64,000 bases of DNA from Acestrorhynchus altus (GCA_034509495.1 CM067524.1:17591247-17655246); one strand, 5' to 3'. Shown: positions 26,000 through 38,880, counted from the first letter of the stretch. Made by a program: numbers and translations. The notes: generated by a model from the sequence alone, not told the origin.

Positions 26000-26000
<1 letters not shown>
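24775..26000 (+). mobile_element. Tc1-like transposon, near full length, inactive
   Basis: The element starts with a terminal-repeat-like ACAGTGTATCTGGGAAGTAT. Across frames it encodes an HTH region (QDRIVSRHRK, ISTMASIIHKWKKFGTTRTL), a second DNA-binding helix (RRTTIFAALHQSGMYARVAR) and the catalytic core (HHFWGKPGTAHHLANTIPIV, GGGSIMLWGS). The WSDETK segment is deleted and the QQDNDPKH block reads QQDNNPKH, so the second catalytic Asp is Asn. A stop at 25783 and a frameshift also break it. An (AT)n run at 26007-26030 abuts the 3' end. Confidence 0.9.
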
Positions 26001-26030
<30 letters not shown>

Positions 26031-26034
26031 TTGC

Positions 26035-27700
26035 TCCAGAACAATTATCTTATGTCTTTTTATTTTTATTCCATTACAAATAGATGTGCCAAAAATGATT
26101 AAAAAAACTCTTTGTCACCTTTATTATTCTACAGTTTCTATAGGTCCACCAAAAATTAAGTTGACCTAGGTTAAGGCTTTAAAATACCCTTAAGCTGCAC
26201 CCATGAAAATCAAAATATCTCCACCCATTTCCTACTCAAAGACTTGGGGTACAGTTAGCAAGCTAACATCATACCCCCACATTGTCCGATGCGGTCTTAG
26301 ACATTCACACTTCAGTACATGCATGACCCTCTGTGCATCTGTGTATCCAGTGCTCTTTCACACATTGAGTGTGTTGTTTCCTACATCCTTTCTGAAGGCA
26401 CCTGTCCTGGCTCGGATTTCTCCTCACAGCTCCTATTCCTTTCTCACGTACACCACAACTCCTCATAAAAACCTCATCCTGTCCCATTCAAATTTGTCCT
26501 TTGACTAGGAGTTGAGCTCCAGCAACCCCCATGCTAATAATATCCTGCGGGGATGCATTCTTTCTTATGATGACAAAATGACACAATTCAAATTATAAAC
26601 AGTGTAACCCCAAGCTTTCTCAACTTTTGGAAATGCTTTCCATAAACTACTCAAGGTTCAAAGTGGAAACAGTAATGTCCTGACAAATCCTGTAGCCTAT
26701 CATGCAGAAATGTCAGAATCTGAAGGCCACCAATAAGAAGAGGCACATCTGGTTCTCACCTGACATCCGAACAGCTGTCTTGTAGCTGTAGAATTAACTG
26801 CCCCCTAAATGTAACTCTGTACAAGATGCTTCAATTGACTGTGACTTCTTAAGGAGTACAGGTATGCAATACACATCTATAGGCTAACATATGACATACT
26901 GACCCAGATATATGACCCATGTGAGATTGTAAGCAATAACTTGTGATATAAATGTGAGATGTTATAATGAATAATTAATAGAATATGATCCTAAACTGGA
27001 AACCACATGTTTGGTTTAAATAAAAACAACTAAAGATGCTCTGTAATTGGTTACATTAGAAGTTGATTTAAAGTTTAATGGACCTCAGTTGTCAACAAGG
27101 CCCTCTGCAAGCTGGTGGTGGTGTCATACTGTTGTGGTGGGTATTCTCATTAGGGGCAGAGCCCAAATGTCCAGAACCATGCTCACATCTGAAGATTTAT
27201 TTATGATTAATTAGAGAAACTATCAATTAATGTAATGTGTAGTATTCAGCATGTTATCAGCTGAATAAATTGAGTTAAATCAGTTTATGGAACAGTAATC
27301 ACAGTTTGACTAGAGGGATGTCAAAAGAACAAATGAAAAGAAAACATAAGAGAGATTAGAAATGAGCAATTAACTGTGGCTTATATTCAGCATTGGTTTT
27401 ATTCACCGTGTTAAACAGGTTACGTTTCTGCAGGATGGACCTTACTGAAGCTCATGATTACAGACCAGGCTAGCACTGATATTGAGCTTAAATGGATTCT
27501 GAATATTTTCAGTGCAGGGTGAAACTCTGATGTAGTGTTGAAACATTATCCCTGATGTGTTTTGTTGAGCTGCGGTTGAAAAAACAAATGATGTCGGCCA
27601 GCTTTTTATGACGAGACAGCTGAACAGACGAAGGCCAAATGTGGGGGTCTTGGAATGTGTCAGAGGTCAACAGATCCTGACTGGTCTTTTGAACTGTGTA
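26035..27700. other. Non-coding, nothing recognised
   Basis: AT-rich sequence. A 101-codon frame at 26203-26508 has no recognisable domain, and its opposite strand is also open over part of its length, so it is treated as chance. Confidence 0.5.
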
Positions 27701-27704
27701 TGCA

Positions 27705-27707
<3 letters not shown>

Positions 27708-27797
<90 letters not shown>

Positions 27798-27803
27798 GTG
27801 TTT
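27708..27803 (+). repeat. (GT)n microsatellite
   Basis: About 95 bp of GT with one TTTG interruption near 27777. Confidence 0.97.
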
Positions 27804-28111
27804 GGTCTCTTTAAAAAGCTTTGTACTGTCTCTGATTAGTAATTTATCCACCACAGCTTACCCCCACACAGGCATCATCATCACCTCTAACGTAAAAGGT
27901 GTCATTAGCCAATAGAAAAATAGAAGAAAGCTTTTATAGTGCTGCAGCATAAGCTTGTTTAGTGCTTCCAAACACAAAATATGTAATCCTTAATTTAAAG
28001 CAACTGCGCAATAATATTTATGTGCCCATTTCTAAATATCTTCTTTATTAGTACTTCAGTTATGTAATATGAAAATATTATCTTGTACTGGAGAACACTT
28101 GTACCTTAACA

Positions 28112-29960
28112 TTATATGTTCAAGTGTTGTGGACACCCCTTGTAATAAAAATCTAATGAAATCAAATCAAGTTTTATTGTCACATCACATTACCCAGGTG
28201 TAAGGGTCAATGAAAAACATAGGTACAAGTCCCTCTCAGTGGAAAACAGATGCATAAAAAGCACAGCAGGAGAAGCTTAAAATAAGAATAAAGATAATAA
28301 AATATGTATATGTAGTACAAATAGATGATTTACACATTAACTTTCACAATACATACAACCCCAATTCTAAAGTTGGGACATAAATTAAAACAGAATAGTT
28401 TTTTTGCAAATATTCACTCATTTCGAATTTGATGGCTGCAACACATTCCAAAAAAAGTTGGGACAGGTGAATGTTTACCACTGTGTTACATCATCTTTCC
28501 TTAAACAACACTCAATAAGTGTTCGGGAACCGAGGACACTAACTGTTGAAACTTTGTTGGTGGAATTCTTTCCCATTCTTGCTTGATGTACAGCTTCAGT
28601 TGCTCAACAGTCCAGGGTCTCTGTTGTCATACTTTACGCTTCATAATGCACCACACGTTTTCAATGAGAGACAGGTCTGGACTGCAGGCACGCCAGTCTA
28701 GTACCCACACTCTTTTACTACGGAGCCATGCTGTTGTAACACGTGCAGAATGTGGCTTGGCATTGTCTTGCTGAAACAAGCAGAGACATCCCTGAAAAAG
28801 ACGTTGCTTATATGGCAGCATATGTTGCTCCAAAACCTGTATGTACCGTTCATCTTTAATGGTGCCTTCATAGATGTGCAAGTTACCCATGTCATAGGCA
28901 CTAACACACCCCATACCGTTAGAGGTGCTGGCTTTTCAGGAGAACATGATGTCCATGATTTCCAAAACCAGTTTTTTGGACTTTGCATTTTGCATCTGTC
29001 CATCTCAGAAAAGTTGTTGATATATGGCTTTCACTTTGTATTGTAGAGTTAAACTGGGTTCACTGACAATGGTTCCTGAAGTGTTCCTGAGTCCATGTGA
29101 TAATATCTGTTACAGAATGATGCCTGTTTCCAATGCAGTGCTGTCTGAGGGATCGAAGGTCATGGGCATTCAATGTTGGTTTTTGGCCTTGCCACTGATT
29201 TGCAAAGATTTCTCCAGATTCTCGGAATCCTATGACGACATTATGCACTGTAGATGATGAAATCCCTAAATTCCTTGCAATGTTGAGAGACATTGTTCTT
29301 AAACTATTGGACTACTTGTGCACGCAGTTGTTCCCAAAGTGGTGAACCTCACTCCATCCTTGCTAGTGAACAACTGAGCCTTTCAGGGACGCTCCCTTTA
29401 TACCCAATAATGACACTCGTCTGTTTCCAATTAACCTGTTCACCTGTGGAATGTTCAGAACAGGTGTTTTTTTGAGCATTCCTCAACTTTCCCAGTCTTT
29501 TGTTGCCCTTGTCCCAACTTGTTTGGAGCATATTGCAGACATCACATTCAAAATGAGTGAATATTTGCAAAAAACAATAAAGTTTATCTGTTTGAACATT
29601 AAATAGCTTGTCTTTGTAGTGTATTCAATTGAATATAGGTTGAGAAGGATTTGCAAATTGGTGTACATTATACATACTTTATTGCACTGGAACATACATT
29701 ATTGCATTGTAGAAGTTCTGTGTTTATAGAAACTATAAAATAGTGTTTGCATTATATGTACATGCACTGGGTATATAATTAGATGTAGCTGAAGTGTGAG
29801 AATGAAATGGGAAACAGTCTTTAGTGGATGCAGTGGGAAAATTCTTTGGTGGGTGCAGTAGGAGACGGTCTTTGGTGGGTAGAGTGTAACTGAGCAGCTA
29901 GTTGGCAAATGCATTCAGGTAGTTTAAGATGCACCATTGCTGACACAGACGTGCAAATGC
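28112..29960. repeat. Non-autonomous element split by nested insertions
   Basis: TTGTGGACACCCCTTGTAAT at about 28127-28146 and AATGCATTCAGGTAGTTTAA then GCTGACACAGACGTGCAAAT at about 29908-29957 are consecutive in the intact copies at 33.55 and 61.85 kb. Here they lie 1.76 kb apart, so later insertions separated them. The middle layer is a second repeat (28150-28355 and about 29670-29905), and the inner layer is a Tc1/mariner element. Confidence 0.6.
28356..29665 (-). mobile_element. Tc1/mariner element, internally deleted
   Basis: A terminal repeat (CAACCCCAATTCTAAAGTTG) begins at 28356, preceded by TA. The minus strand encodes an HTH region (29060-29293: MSLNIARNLGISSSTVHNVV) and a catalytic C-terminus (28627-28914) with QQDNAKPHSARVTTAWL and SPDLSLIENVW. 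These are good matches to the DDE core, with both Asp and Glu present. The part between HTH and core, including the first catalytic motif, is shortened, and the far terminal repeat is truncated. This family differs from the copies at 19.4 and 24.8 kb. Confidence 0.88.
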
Positions 29961-30028
<68 letters not shown>

Positions 30029-30122
30029 ACACACACTTATAAACACTTAACTCAGCAACTCACCATATTTTCTCACACGCTCACTCATTCACTCACTAAC
30101 TCACTCGCTCACTCGCTCACAC
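29960..30122 (+). repeat. (AC)n and degenerate (CACT)n microsatellites
   Basis: A 77-bp AC array (29960-30036) is followed after a short gap by irregular CACTCA/CTCGCTCA units to about 30122. Confidence 0.92.
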
Positions 30123-30832
30123 AGGTTTTAGTTAATGTATTACTAAAACTAAACTAATAGCTAAAATGTAAAATTGCCTTGAATGCATAGTGAAACTAAA
30201 CATTAAATATCATTGACAGTCTGTGATGAATGTTTAATATGGACTGTTATTCAAGTAGACCTTACAAACAACTTATTTTTATAACCACACTTTAATAAAA
30301 ATTAAATTCATTGTATACTACATATTATATTACATCACTCCAAATAAGAGCACAGACCAGGCTAGACTGAACTCATTTTATATCAGACATGACTGGTATG
30401 ACAGTAACACTGAAAGGTTCATCCATGCCTGCCTTTTGAGAACCAGACACGACTTACAGACAAGCATTTTGTAAGGTCTAGTGACCTGCAACTTTTGAAA
30501 AAAAACAGAAAGGAAGCCGGAAGGCATATCCTCAGTTTCTTTTATCTGACCCCTACAATAGTGCCACACCACTAATATACAGGGTTTCCATTAGTGTTGC
30601 TCATTTTAAATGCTCCCATTTTGCTAAACTCTTATGAAAAAAAGTTAACTAATTAGCATTTTAACTTAGCCAGTGTCTGTAACTTTGCTTATTGCTACAC
30701 ATGGAAATATGCAAATTTAGTATAAAGCTATAAGAAATATGAAATATTGGCAACTTGTGGCATATTCAGCAAGCTTTCTAGTTAAATTCTTTATGTGCCA
30801 TTCACTACAGCATTTCCTGCCCATACTTGGCA

Positions 30833-31455
30833 ACATTTACATTTACATTTATGGTATTTGGCAGATGTTCTTATCCAGAGTGACAAAAGTGCTTTGCTGT
30901 TCACTCAGAAAATAACCTTAGCTAGTCAAGCTAGAGTCCATAGATACCTCAAATTTAGATGCTGCCAAAAACACGTCAGATTGGATTCCTCAATACCAAC
31001 AAGATTCAACGTAATTATAATCCTTTAATGTGTTAAATGTTCTTGAAAGAGATGGGTCTTCAGTCTTCATTTGATGGCAGCAAGTGACTCTGCTGTTCGG
31101 AACCCCAGGGGAAGTTCGTTCCACTACTTTGGTTCCAGGACAGTGTCCTGAGCATGGATGCTTGTCTTCCATGTGCCTTGAAGGATGGTGGGTCAAGCTG
31201 AGCTGTACTTGATGTTCGAAGGGCTCTTGGTGCAGATTGAGTTTTGACCATTGCCATCAAGTACGGAGGGACTGATTCATTTTTGGCTTTGTAGGCCAGC
31301 ATCAAGGATTTGGATCTGATGTTCAGCTTCATAGGAAGCCAGTGAAGGGAACGAAGCAGAGGAGTTACATGGCTGAACTTGGGAACATTAAAGATGAGCC
31401 GTGCCGCTGCATTTTGGATCAGTTGCAAGGGCCTGATGGTCCACATAGGAAGTCC
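30833..31455 (-). mobile_element. LINE (L2-type) ORF2 C-terminus and 3' tail
   Basis: The minus strand encodes RPLQLIQNAAARLIFNVPKF, HVTPLLRSLHWLPM and LMLAYKAKNESVPPYL. This is the characteristic region after the reverse transcriptase in L2/CR1-type LINEs of fishes. It runs into a 3' tail whose minus-strand end reads GTCACTCTGGATAAGAACAT, CTGCCAAATACCATAAATG and TAAATG units. The copy is 5'-truncated, as is usual for LINE insertions. Confidence 0.8.
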
Positions 31456-31989
31456 AACTCTGAAATGTGAAACTCTGAAATGTGTAGTTGACTTTTCATG
31501 ATCACACTTTCATTGCATGACATTAAAATTAATTTGCTCGCTAGTTAGCTAGCACTAGCTCACAATAGGCATTTAGCACACAAAGCAAAGTACAGTTAGA
31601 TAGATAGCTAACAGTTAATTTCCATAGTTTGCAGTTAAGGTGTCTGACATTAGATATCTGCAGTGTACAGAACATTGCCTTTTTTCATTATGAGCTTTTT
31701 TAAGTTTTCAGGTTCAAATTCAATTTGAAGTTCTTAGAACTCATTTTATTTAGTTGTCGTGGTCAATCAGTTCTCTCAACATAACAAAACTAGTTCATCT
31801 GACTAAAACAATAAATCACTTTTTATGTTGTAAATAATAATAGTGAGAACAGCCTTCACATAATGGGGTTGTAATAGTTCTATATAGAATAAAAACAGTG
31901 AAACATTTGAGATTTTATGTACAGATATAGATTTTGTGTGAAAAACTTTTCACTGCTAGTTGTCTATGACTGCATATGGACAAAAGGCT

Positions 31990-32165
31990 TCGACTTCAAT
32001 CAAATTTACATGTGCATTTACGATATTTTGCTCACACTCTTATCCTTAAAGACTTACAAGGTTACTCATATTACAGATGGGCCAAATTAGTGTTAGGAGT
32101 CTTGCCCAATAATTATTATTGGTGTGGCACAGCATAGTCTCCCACATGGTGTGTTGGCTTAATGG
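31990..32165 (-). repeat. LINE/SINE tail copy
   Basis: The segment carries TTTACATGTGCATTTACGAT, CTCTTATCC, GACTTACAAGGTTACTCATA and GTGTTAGGAGTCTTGCCCAA. It shares its start with the tail at 30833-30890 but continues differently, so it is a related element (SINE or other LINE) using the same 3' tail. Confidence 0.6.
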
Positions 32166-32543
32166 TGGTGTAATCTGTTGCGGCACACCAATCCAAATGT
32201 ATTTCAATTTTATAGCTAATCTTAATGCTCATATTTGCTTCGCCTCATGTTAAGAAAAATAAAGGAAATCTGCTATGTTTCAGAGACATGTTTGCAAATG
32301 TGTTTATTTAGATTGGTTTGCTTCCAAAAACATGAAACTACATTGAATTACTTGTCTTAGGGTTGTTTTGTCAGGATGTTACAACTAGCACCACATGCAG
32401 AATATATAGAATTGAGAAAAGGTTCTTAGCAAGAATGGAACCCTTTTGGATTGTAATATAAAATGAGTCAAACTACTCAAGTCAAACATGCATGTGACAA
32501 ATCATCTTTATACTGAAAAACCTCAAACAGCTAAAAACCTTTG

Positions 32544-32544
<1 letters not shown>

Positions 32545-32591
<47 letters not shown>
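32545..32591 (+). repeat. (GT)n microsatellite
   Basis: A 47-bp pure GT run. The 400 bp downstream (32,600-33,000) are balanced in composition but show no recognisable gene. Confidence 0.95.
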
Positions 32592-32592
<1 letters not shown>

Positions 32593-33213
32593 TTCGGGCA
32601 GATGTCTGGGTTGATCTGCAGCTCTGAGAGCTTTCACACTGCTGTCAACAAGGTCAGGGTATTCAAAACGTTATTTCTCAGGAATCCCTGAGGACGGAGT
32701 CTCCCATCCCATGCACTCTGGCTAATTGTGACACTGACACTGCTTGGCCGATGTTTGTAATGTACTTGGCCCTGTTGTTTTGAGAAAGCTTACAGAGATG
32801 AAGGAACTACGGACTTCCAACTGACACTGGGCAGTGGGACCGAGTGGCCTGAAGGTGATTCTGGTGCTTTGTCAAATGCTTGCTGCAGTAAACCTTGAGG
32901 GAGGAGCATCTAATTAATGGCAGTTGTAGTTCTAGGCAAAAACTGACTACAAATGTTTTATGTGTGTTTGTTCTGTTCACATATAATTCAAGCTGTTAGA
33001 GCATGGTTTACATTAATATACTGCCGAATACGCTCTTCCAAAACACCCAGCAAATTAGCGTGAAGTCGAAACAATGTTCATTAGAATGCAACGATAATTA
33101 GCCGAAAGCCTTACACTCATAGAATTATAATGAAGCTCACTAATTCCATAACTACACCGGCACAACAGAAAGGGGTCTGAGTGAGGACTTGGACAGAATA
33201 GACCATCGTTCCC

Positions 33214-33214
<1 letters not shown>

Positions 33215-33254
<40 letters not shown>

Positions 33255-33255
33255 A
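33215..33255. repeat. (AT)n-(AC)n compound microsatellite
   Basis: An AT run continues directly into an AC run, about 40 bp in total. Confidence 0.93.
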
Positions 33256-33552
33256 ATGTGGGAAAACGTGGAACTGTTCAAAGAACCCATCATAGACTTC
33301 AAAGCTGCTGTAGAAGAACTGCTAAGCATCAGTTGTAAATGAATCAATAATGAACTGCCTGAATTAAACTAAGACTTAGATAAACTGCTGTGATTAAGAC
33401 AGAAGGATGACAGCATCAATTATCAAATCCTCATCGTTTTCATCCATGCTTGCTGGGGTTTGTGAGTTAAATATAAGCTCACTTAATGCAGCAAACAAAT
33501 ATCTGAGCAGCTTTATGCATGCAATGACACTTCTGCATTCAGTCTCCAGAAC

Positions 33553-33835
33553 ATACACTATATGTCCAAATGTTTGTAGACACCCCTTCTAATGAATGCA
33601 TTCATCTACTTTAAGCTGCACCAATTGCTGCCACAGATATGCAAATGCACACGTGGCTTGTCTACTCCCTGTAGGGAAGGGACAATGGCACCATGCCTAA
33701 TGCCAGAATTGAGCTGTGGAGCATCCAATACTTTTGGGGTGACTTGGGAGTGAGGTGGGGTGATGATATACTGAACTCATGAATGCTCTTGTTGCTGAAT
33801 GCAATCAAATCTTCACAGCAATATCCAAAAAGGAC
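33553..33835 (+). repeat. Non-autonomous DNA transposon copy (family B)
   Basis: Ordered blocks TATGTCCAAATGTTTGTAGA, CACCCCTTCTAATGAATGCA, CAAATGCACACG, GGCACCATGCCTAATGCC, TTGAGCTGTGGAGC and TTGCTGAATGCAATCAAATC recur at 61847-62170 and in split form at 28.1/29.9 kb. It has no coding capacity and is a very common teleost repeat. Confidence 0.72.
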
Positions 33836-34745
33836 TAAAATTTGCAGAAAGTCTTGTCTGGACTGTAGAGACAGTTACACCTACACCTTTCATGTTTGGA
33901 ATAGACAGTGAAAGAGCAGTTGGCCATATGGTATATTGTGTAGAATGTTTGTTTTTTGGAATTTGGCCCAATATGTTGGTTAAGGTACTTAATTACCATG
34001 CATTCAAATTCTTTTTGAATTCAGGAATCTAGAACATTAAATGGTACCATATAAACTTCAGATACTGTAAAGTTATCTACTATAAGTCAGGAGCTGCAAT
34101 GCTATTCAATTGTAGTTATTTATCTACACGTTTAATTTCATAGTAATGCAGATATAGTGCAGATATATGAACTGCACTTACATCTGATTTGCAGACAGCA
34201 CTTCTGACATTCAAATGGTTAACCAATGACAAATTATTGGTAAAACAAGACATGTCCTTAACATTATACCAAATTAACAATTAAATATTCTATTCTGTTT
34301 TTAAGATTTTCTCAACTAGTTTAAGTGGTGGTATGAGTGAGTAAATCTATCAAATTGTACAAGGCCTTTATTACTGCTGGTAAGAACTACATGATCTAAA
34401 TGTTAATACGTTATCTCCTACGTAAAGAGAAACATAAACAAAGGATGACACAACATGCTTCACCTCCCCTCCACTGCTCATCAGGACATCCAGAATTAGA
34501 GATTGTAGTATAAAAGCTCTGCTGCATCACCTTCCCCTGTGTAGCAGCACCTTGCCTGACCGGCCCTTTTCTTGGTGACATTTGTTGGTGTGTATTGATG
34601 TTGGCCTCCCCCATTGTGTGTCTGCACATTGTGTTTCCTTATTGCTACTTTATCAATGAGGAGGTGGCCCATTCACATGCCAATCACAAGCAGCCACATT
34701 GGATTACTAAGCAGAATGCTGACCTTCCACCCAAGCCCCATGCAA

Positions 34746-34747
<2 letters not shown>

Positions 34748-34794
<47 letters not shown>
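34748..34794 (+). repeat. (AC)n microsatellite
   Basis: A 47-bp pure AC run. Confidence 0.95.
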
Positions 34795-34795
<1 letters not shown>

Positions 34796-34799
34796 TCTA

Positions 34800-36125
34800 C
34801 TCCTCTACACTCTCTATTACAAATGGTCTTTGAGGGTGGCCTTGTGGCAGATGTGGCTAATTAATTGCCCTTGTGTTGAGTGGCGATAGCGAGTGAGCAG
34901 TAGTCTCAGGCCGCTACGATGCTTGCAGGCTCCTTCTCTTCACATTGGGGAGCACGCGGGCTCTCAGAGGTCATCCACATGCCACAGGCACAGCTACAAA
35001 GAAAAGGCACTCATCCACATTATTCTGTGGAATGCTCCGGACTAACGTCCAGTTACATTTTATACCCAAGCTGCATTTCCCAGAATGGGGTGCACTTGCC
35101 TCTATAATGAGCTGCTTTAAATTCCTGGTAGTTGGGTTGGGCAATGAGCTGGACTAATAAATCTATTATTAAGAAGGTAATATTTGACTTTGACTAAGGG
35201 GTGGCTTGTGCTGTAGAGTTAAAATTACGAGAAAGCCTGGTGGTGTCATTTGGGCAGCTTTTACCAAATTATGGTGCATGCCCAATTTTCAGTAGCAATC
35301 CCAGATCATGATAGTGCTAACTGGCAATAATGTACCCCATATAAAATCAAAATGAAGCCATAAACGACTTTGATGTGTCATTAAGGGTTAAGTGCAAAGC
35401 CATTTACACCAGGAGGCACTCAGGCTGATTTCAGCTTAGCAGAAGCACCTCCAGGAGTGTTCCACAAACCTACATGTTAATTCTTACCAAAGGGAAAGCA
35501 CTTAAGGCCAAGTGAATGCTCCTCAGTCTCACTGTTAATTATGAAGAGTGGACTGAAGTCTCTGATCTGTCTGAAAGTGTGGCAGTTAACACATCACAGG
35601 GCATTAAAGGAGTGTGTGCTGCTGGGGTTGGGGGGGATTGGGGGGTGATCCCAGACTACAAGGATGTCACACGAATGGTGTCAACCCAAAACGGCATACA
35701 GTAGCTTAAGCTGTCTTTGTGAGGGTGGTCTTCGGCACATATGTCTTTCAGCCATGCTCTGTTCTTTTCACTCCATCTTTTCTGTCCTCCCCCCTTTCCA
35801 TCTCAATCTCATGTGTGAAATCCTCTTGGGGTAGCTGATTGGGAAATGTCACATTTGTCAGAACAGTAGCAAAGAGCAGTTTCAGATTGCTCCTTATCAT
35901 TTGTGCTGTATGTGCTTGCTGACACACTGTTCTCTGTTGAAATGAACAGAAGTATTGAATCGGTGAAGTCTGAATTCAGGATTTGTTGACCCTTTTTATA
36001 GATAACAGTACCACTATGTGTTAATTACATCAATATAAACTACAGAAACAAACACTGGAAATCAAATACCATTTGGCTCTTCAACCACAAATGTGTAAAT
36101 TAGATTTGGTTGCTTTATTGGTTTT
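34800..36125. other. Non-coding, nothing firmly recognised
   Basis: No gene. Blocks at 34870-35110 and 35380-35480 have the balanced composition of possible conserved non-coding DNA, but no specific motif supports this. Confidence 0.45.
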
Positions 36126-36149
36126 ATAGTATAGCAGGCATTTTCAGAC

Positions 36150-36690
36150 TGAAAGGGTGTGTCCTGTAACTCAGCACTTCATTGTCCAAAGCCAATTTTC
36201 ATTCAATCAAACAATTTGGGGCTGCTGGCATGATACATTATCCTGCTGGAATATTCCATCATATCATTGCGGGGGTATGTTAAGTCCATAAAGGGCTGCA
36301 AATGGTTACCAAACAGTTGAACAAATTGGGCATCTGTCAAAGGCATTTTTAATTAGATGTGATTCTGTGAGTCAGTTTACATCAACACTTCTAGCCAGTC
36401 ACAATCATTGAGCATTTGTGATTGGCCACTGCACTGTCTACTGTGGATAGTAATACCTTCTGTGATGTATCTCAGTACATATGTGACACTGTGGATTGTG
36501 TGTGGGATGTTAAATGTAGATTTGCACAATTTGAAAATGGAATGTTCATCCACCTGGCACTATTATCATGTCTCACTCAGGCTCACATAATTGACATTAC
36601 CATGCCAATGTGACAAGATAACACCTCACAACCTCCTCATCACTTCACATACTGCTGGGTAATTGGTAGTCAACCCAAATGATGTTCAAT
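36150..36690 (+). repeat. Family A repeat, copy 3
   Basis: It contains TATCCTGCTGGAATATTCC and CATAAAGGGCTGCAAATGG (as at 18.79 kb), CTCAGTACATATGTGACACT (as at 20.4 kb) and an inverted match to the 18.56/22.2 kb block ending CACCTCACAACC. The block order differs from copy 1, so one has been rearranged. Confidence 0.6.
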
Positions 36691-36699
36691 TTCTTGTAG

Positions 36700-38455
36700 A
36701 AAATAGGAAACATACACATATAAATGTGCATGACACCCCAGCCCTGAATAACTGAGTGCAGTCTACCTGTATATATGAAGCAGGGTCTGTTTACAGTTGT
36801 AACAGTCACGTCCAGCTATAACTGTACAAACAATGGCCCGAGCCAGACTGCATCATTACTCTTTCAGCTAACATGGATGTGACATTTCCTTCTTTGCTGT
36901 AGGGGGGAATTGTGCACATAGGTTGCTCCTTACTGGTCCTCTATTGTGTATGTAGCCTGTATAAAAGGGCCTGCAACAGTCCAGTTGGCTCCGAGGTGCA
37001 TTAATGTGCATATGAAGCATGTAGTGCCTATTTGTGGAAGACTCGCTAAGTGAATCCCGTGTTGTGTGTGTGCGTGCTGCATGCATGGAACCCTCCACCC
37101 CAACCCTGAATTCTGCTTTGAGCTTCATGCCTAGCAAGCTCATCCCCTGCGTCTTGTTTATTTGCACCGATGTGTGCAGCAGTGTGAGAATGTGTATGTA
37201 TGTGTGTGTGGTGTCTAGTTAGTGGACTGGAAGCATAGACGTAAACCATGCTTGACGCTGGTTGCTCATGTAGAAGTTGAGAGTGAGAGGATGCATGCTG
37301 GCCTAGCCTTAGATCTGTCTTTCATCATATTCACACACTGCTCTGGGAAAAGCTACCATTCAGGATTCAGAAAGTGATGCCACAATTATGCGATTTAGCT
37401 CAGCATTTTCACTTCTGCAAATTCACTACCGTAACTATGTGTCTTTATGGGCTCAAATCTGCTGTGTAAGGTATCTGTCTGTAAGGTATGTTTATAATTC
37501 TAATTTTTGAGACGAATGGGCCACTGACTTATGAACTGACCAACTTACAGCACTATGTCCTGTTGAAATATCTGTGTGGTCATGCCTGTTGGTCAGCACT
37601 CTGTAAAACGTGGTGGTGTATTACCCTAGTTTTTTTTTTTTTTTTTTAAGTGTTGGATCAAATCCTGCTCACTCCTCGCTGGAAATAAACTGCAAAAGTC
37701 GAGTTTAACAGGATTTTGAATACAGGTTGTGTTCACAATGAACCTCTTCTTAGTTAATTAGCATTACATTCCCAGGGAAAAAACACAAACGTGAAAGGGA
37801 TTCAGACACTGAAACCGCATTGATCTGCAGTTGGGGCGACACAGTATTTTCAAGTCCAGATTTACTAGCATTAGTTAAGTTGTTACTTAATTATTGTAAA
37901 AATAATCAGCCGTTTGAAATTGAATTGCAATACACCAACAATGATCATATTTAGATTGGTATACTCAATTGCATGATAAGCAATATGGTGAACATTGAAC
38001 ATCTATTGACCTAAGGAAGGAGAAAATACTGCAGATGAATTGTTGCAAAAATGAGACTTAGAATAACCAATAATAAGAAGCCAGTTGGATGCTACCAAGG
38101 TGGAGTGGTTGGGGGAGGGGGTCATATTGGGGTTTGGTTGGTTGGCCATGGGTTGACTATTACCCAACAACCTGCCCCCAGGGCATAGCTCCTCCAAGGG
38201 CCTAAAGAATTCAAGGAAATCATGCATTGAAACTACTTCATAATGGCTCAGCTTAAGAGAATTCACTCTTCTCTGATCATTGAGGAGTAGCGCCCTTCTA
38301 GAGCCTGAAATGTCAGCAAACTTGCATTACCTTCTGTGAAGCTGCAAGCAGAGTAGGGATGATGACAAAGAGGGAAGGAAAACAGTCTGTTCTTTTGATA
38401 AAAAAAAAGCTTGTTAGAGCAGTATACTGAATTTGCTAGAGTAAGGGATAACTTT
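36700..38455. other. Non-coding, nothing recognised
   Basis: AT-rich unique sequence with one T homopolymer of about 18 bp at 37630. ORFs are short and overlap opposite-strand frames. Confidence 0.5.
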
Positions 38456-38459
38456 ATTG

Positions 38460-38825
38460 CAAGTGGTGGTGGGCTTTTTTTTGGGCAGGGAGATGGCGAG
38501 GTAATTTGCATGTCAGAACAGCGCATTTAATAGGAGAGCGTAAATGAGGTTACTCGATATTGGACGAGTCCGCAAATCTGGTTTCCTAGCAATCTCACAT
38601 GAAAAAGCATGCACGACTTAAAATAGCCAGTGGAGAGCCAATCATAATACTTTATTTTGAGAATGTAATTTTCTCAAGCCTTGCCAGTAATTAACCTCGC
38701 TACAAAAAAGGTATTGGAAGCACCACACTTGCAATTCCAGCTATACCACACTAAAAGACTGGCTACAGTGTGTGATAGGCCAAGAGAGGGAAGGAGCAGG
38801 GGAGAGAGAGAAAGAGAAAGGAGAA

Positions 38826-38880
<55 letters not shown>

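Noticed and set aside
26203..26508. 101-codon plus-strand ORF
   Set aside because: No domain, no splice context and an open antisense frame; composition is not gene-like.
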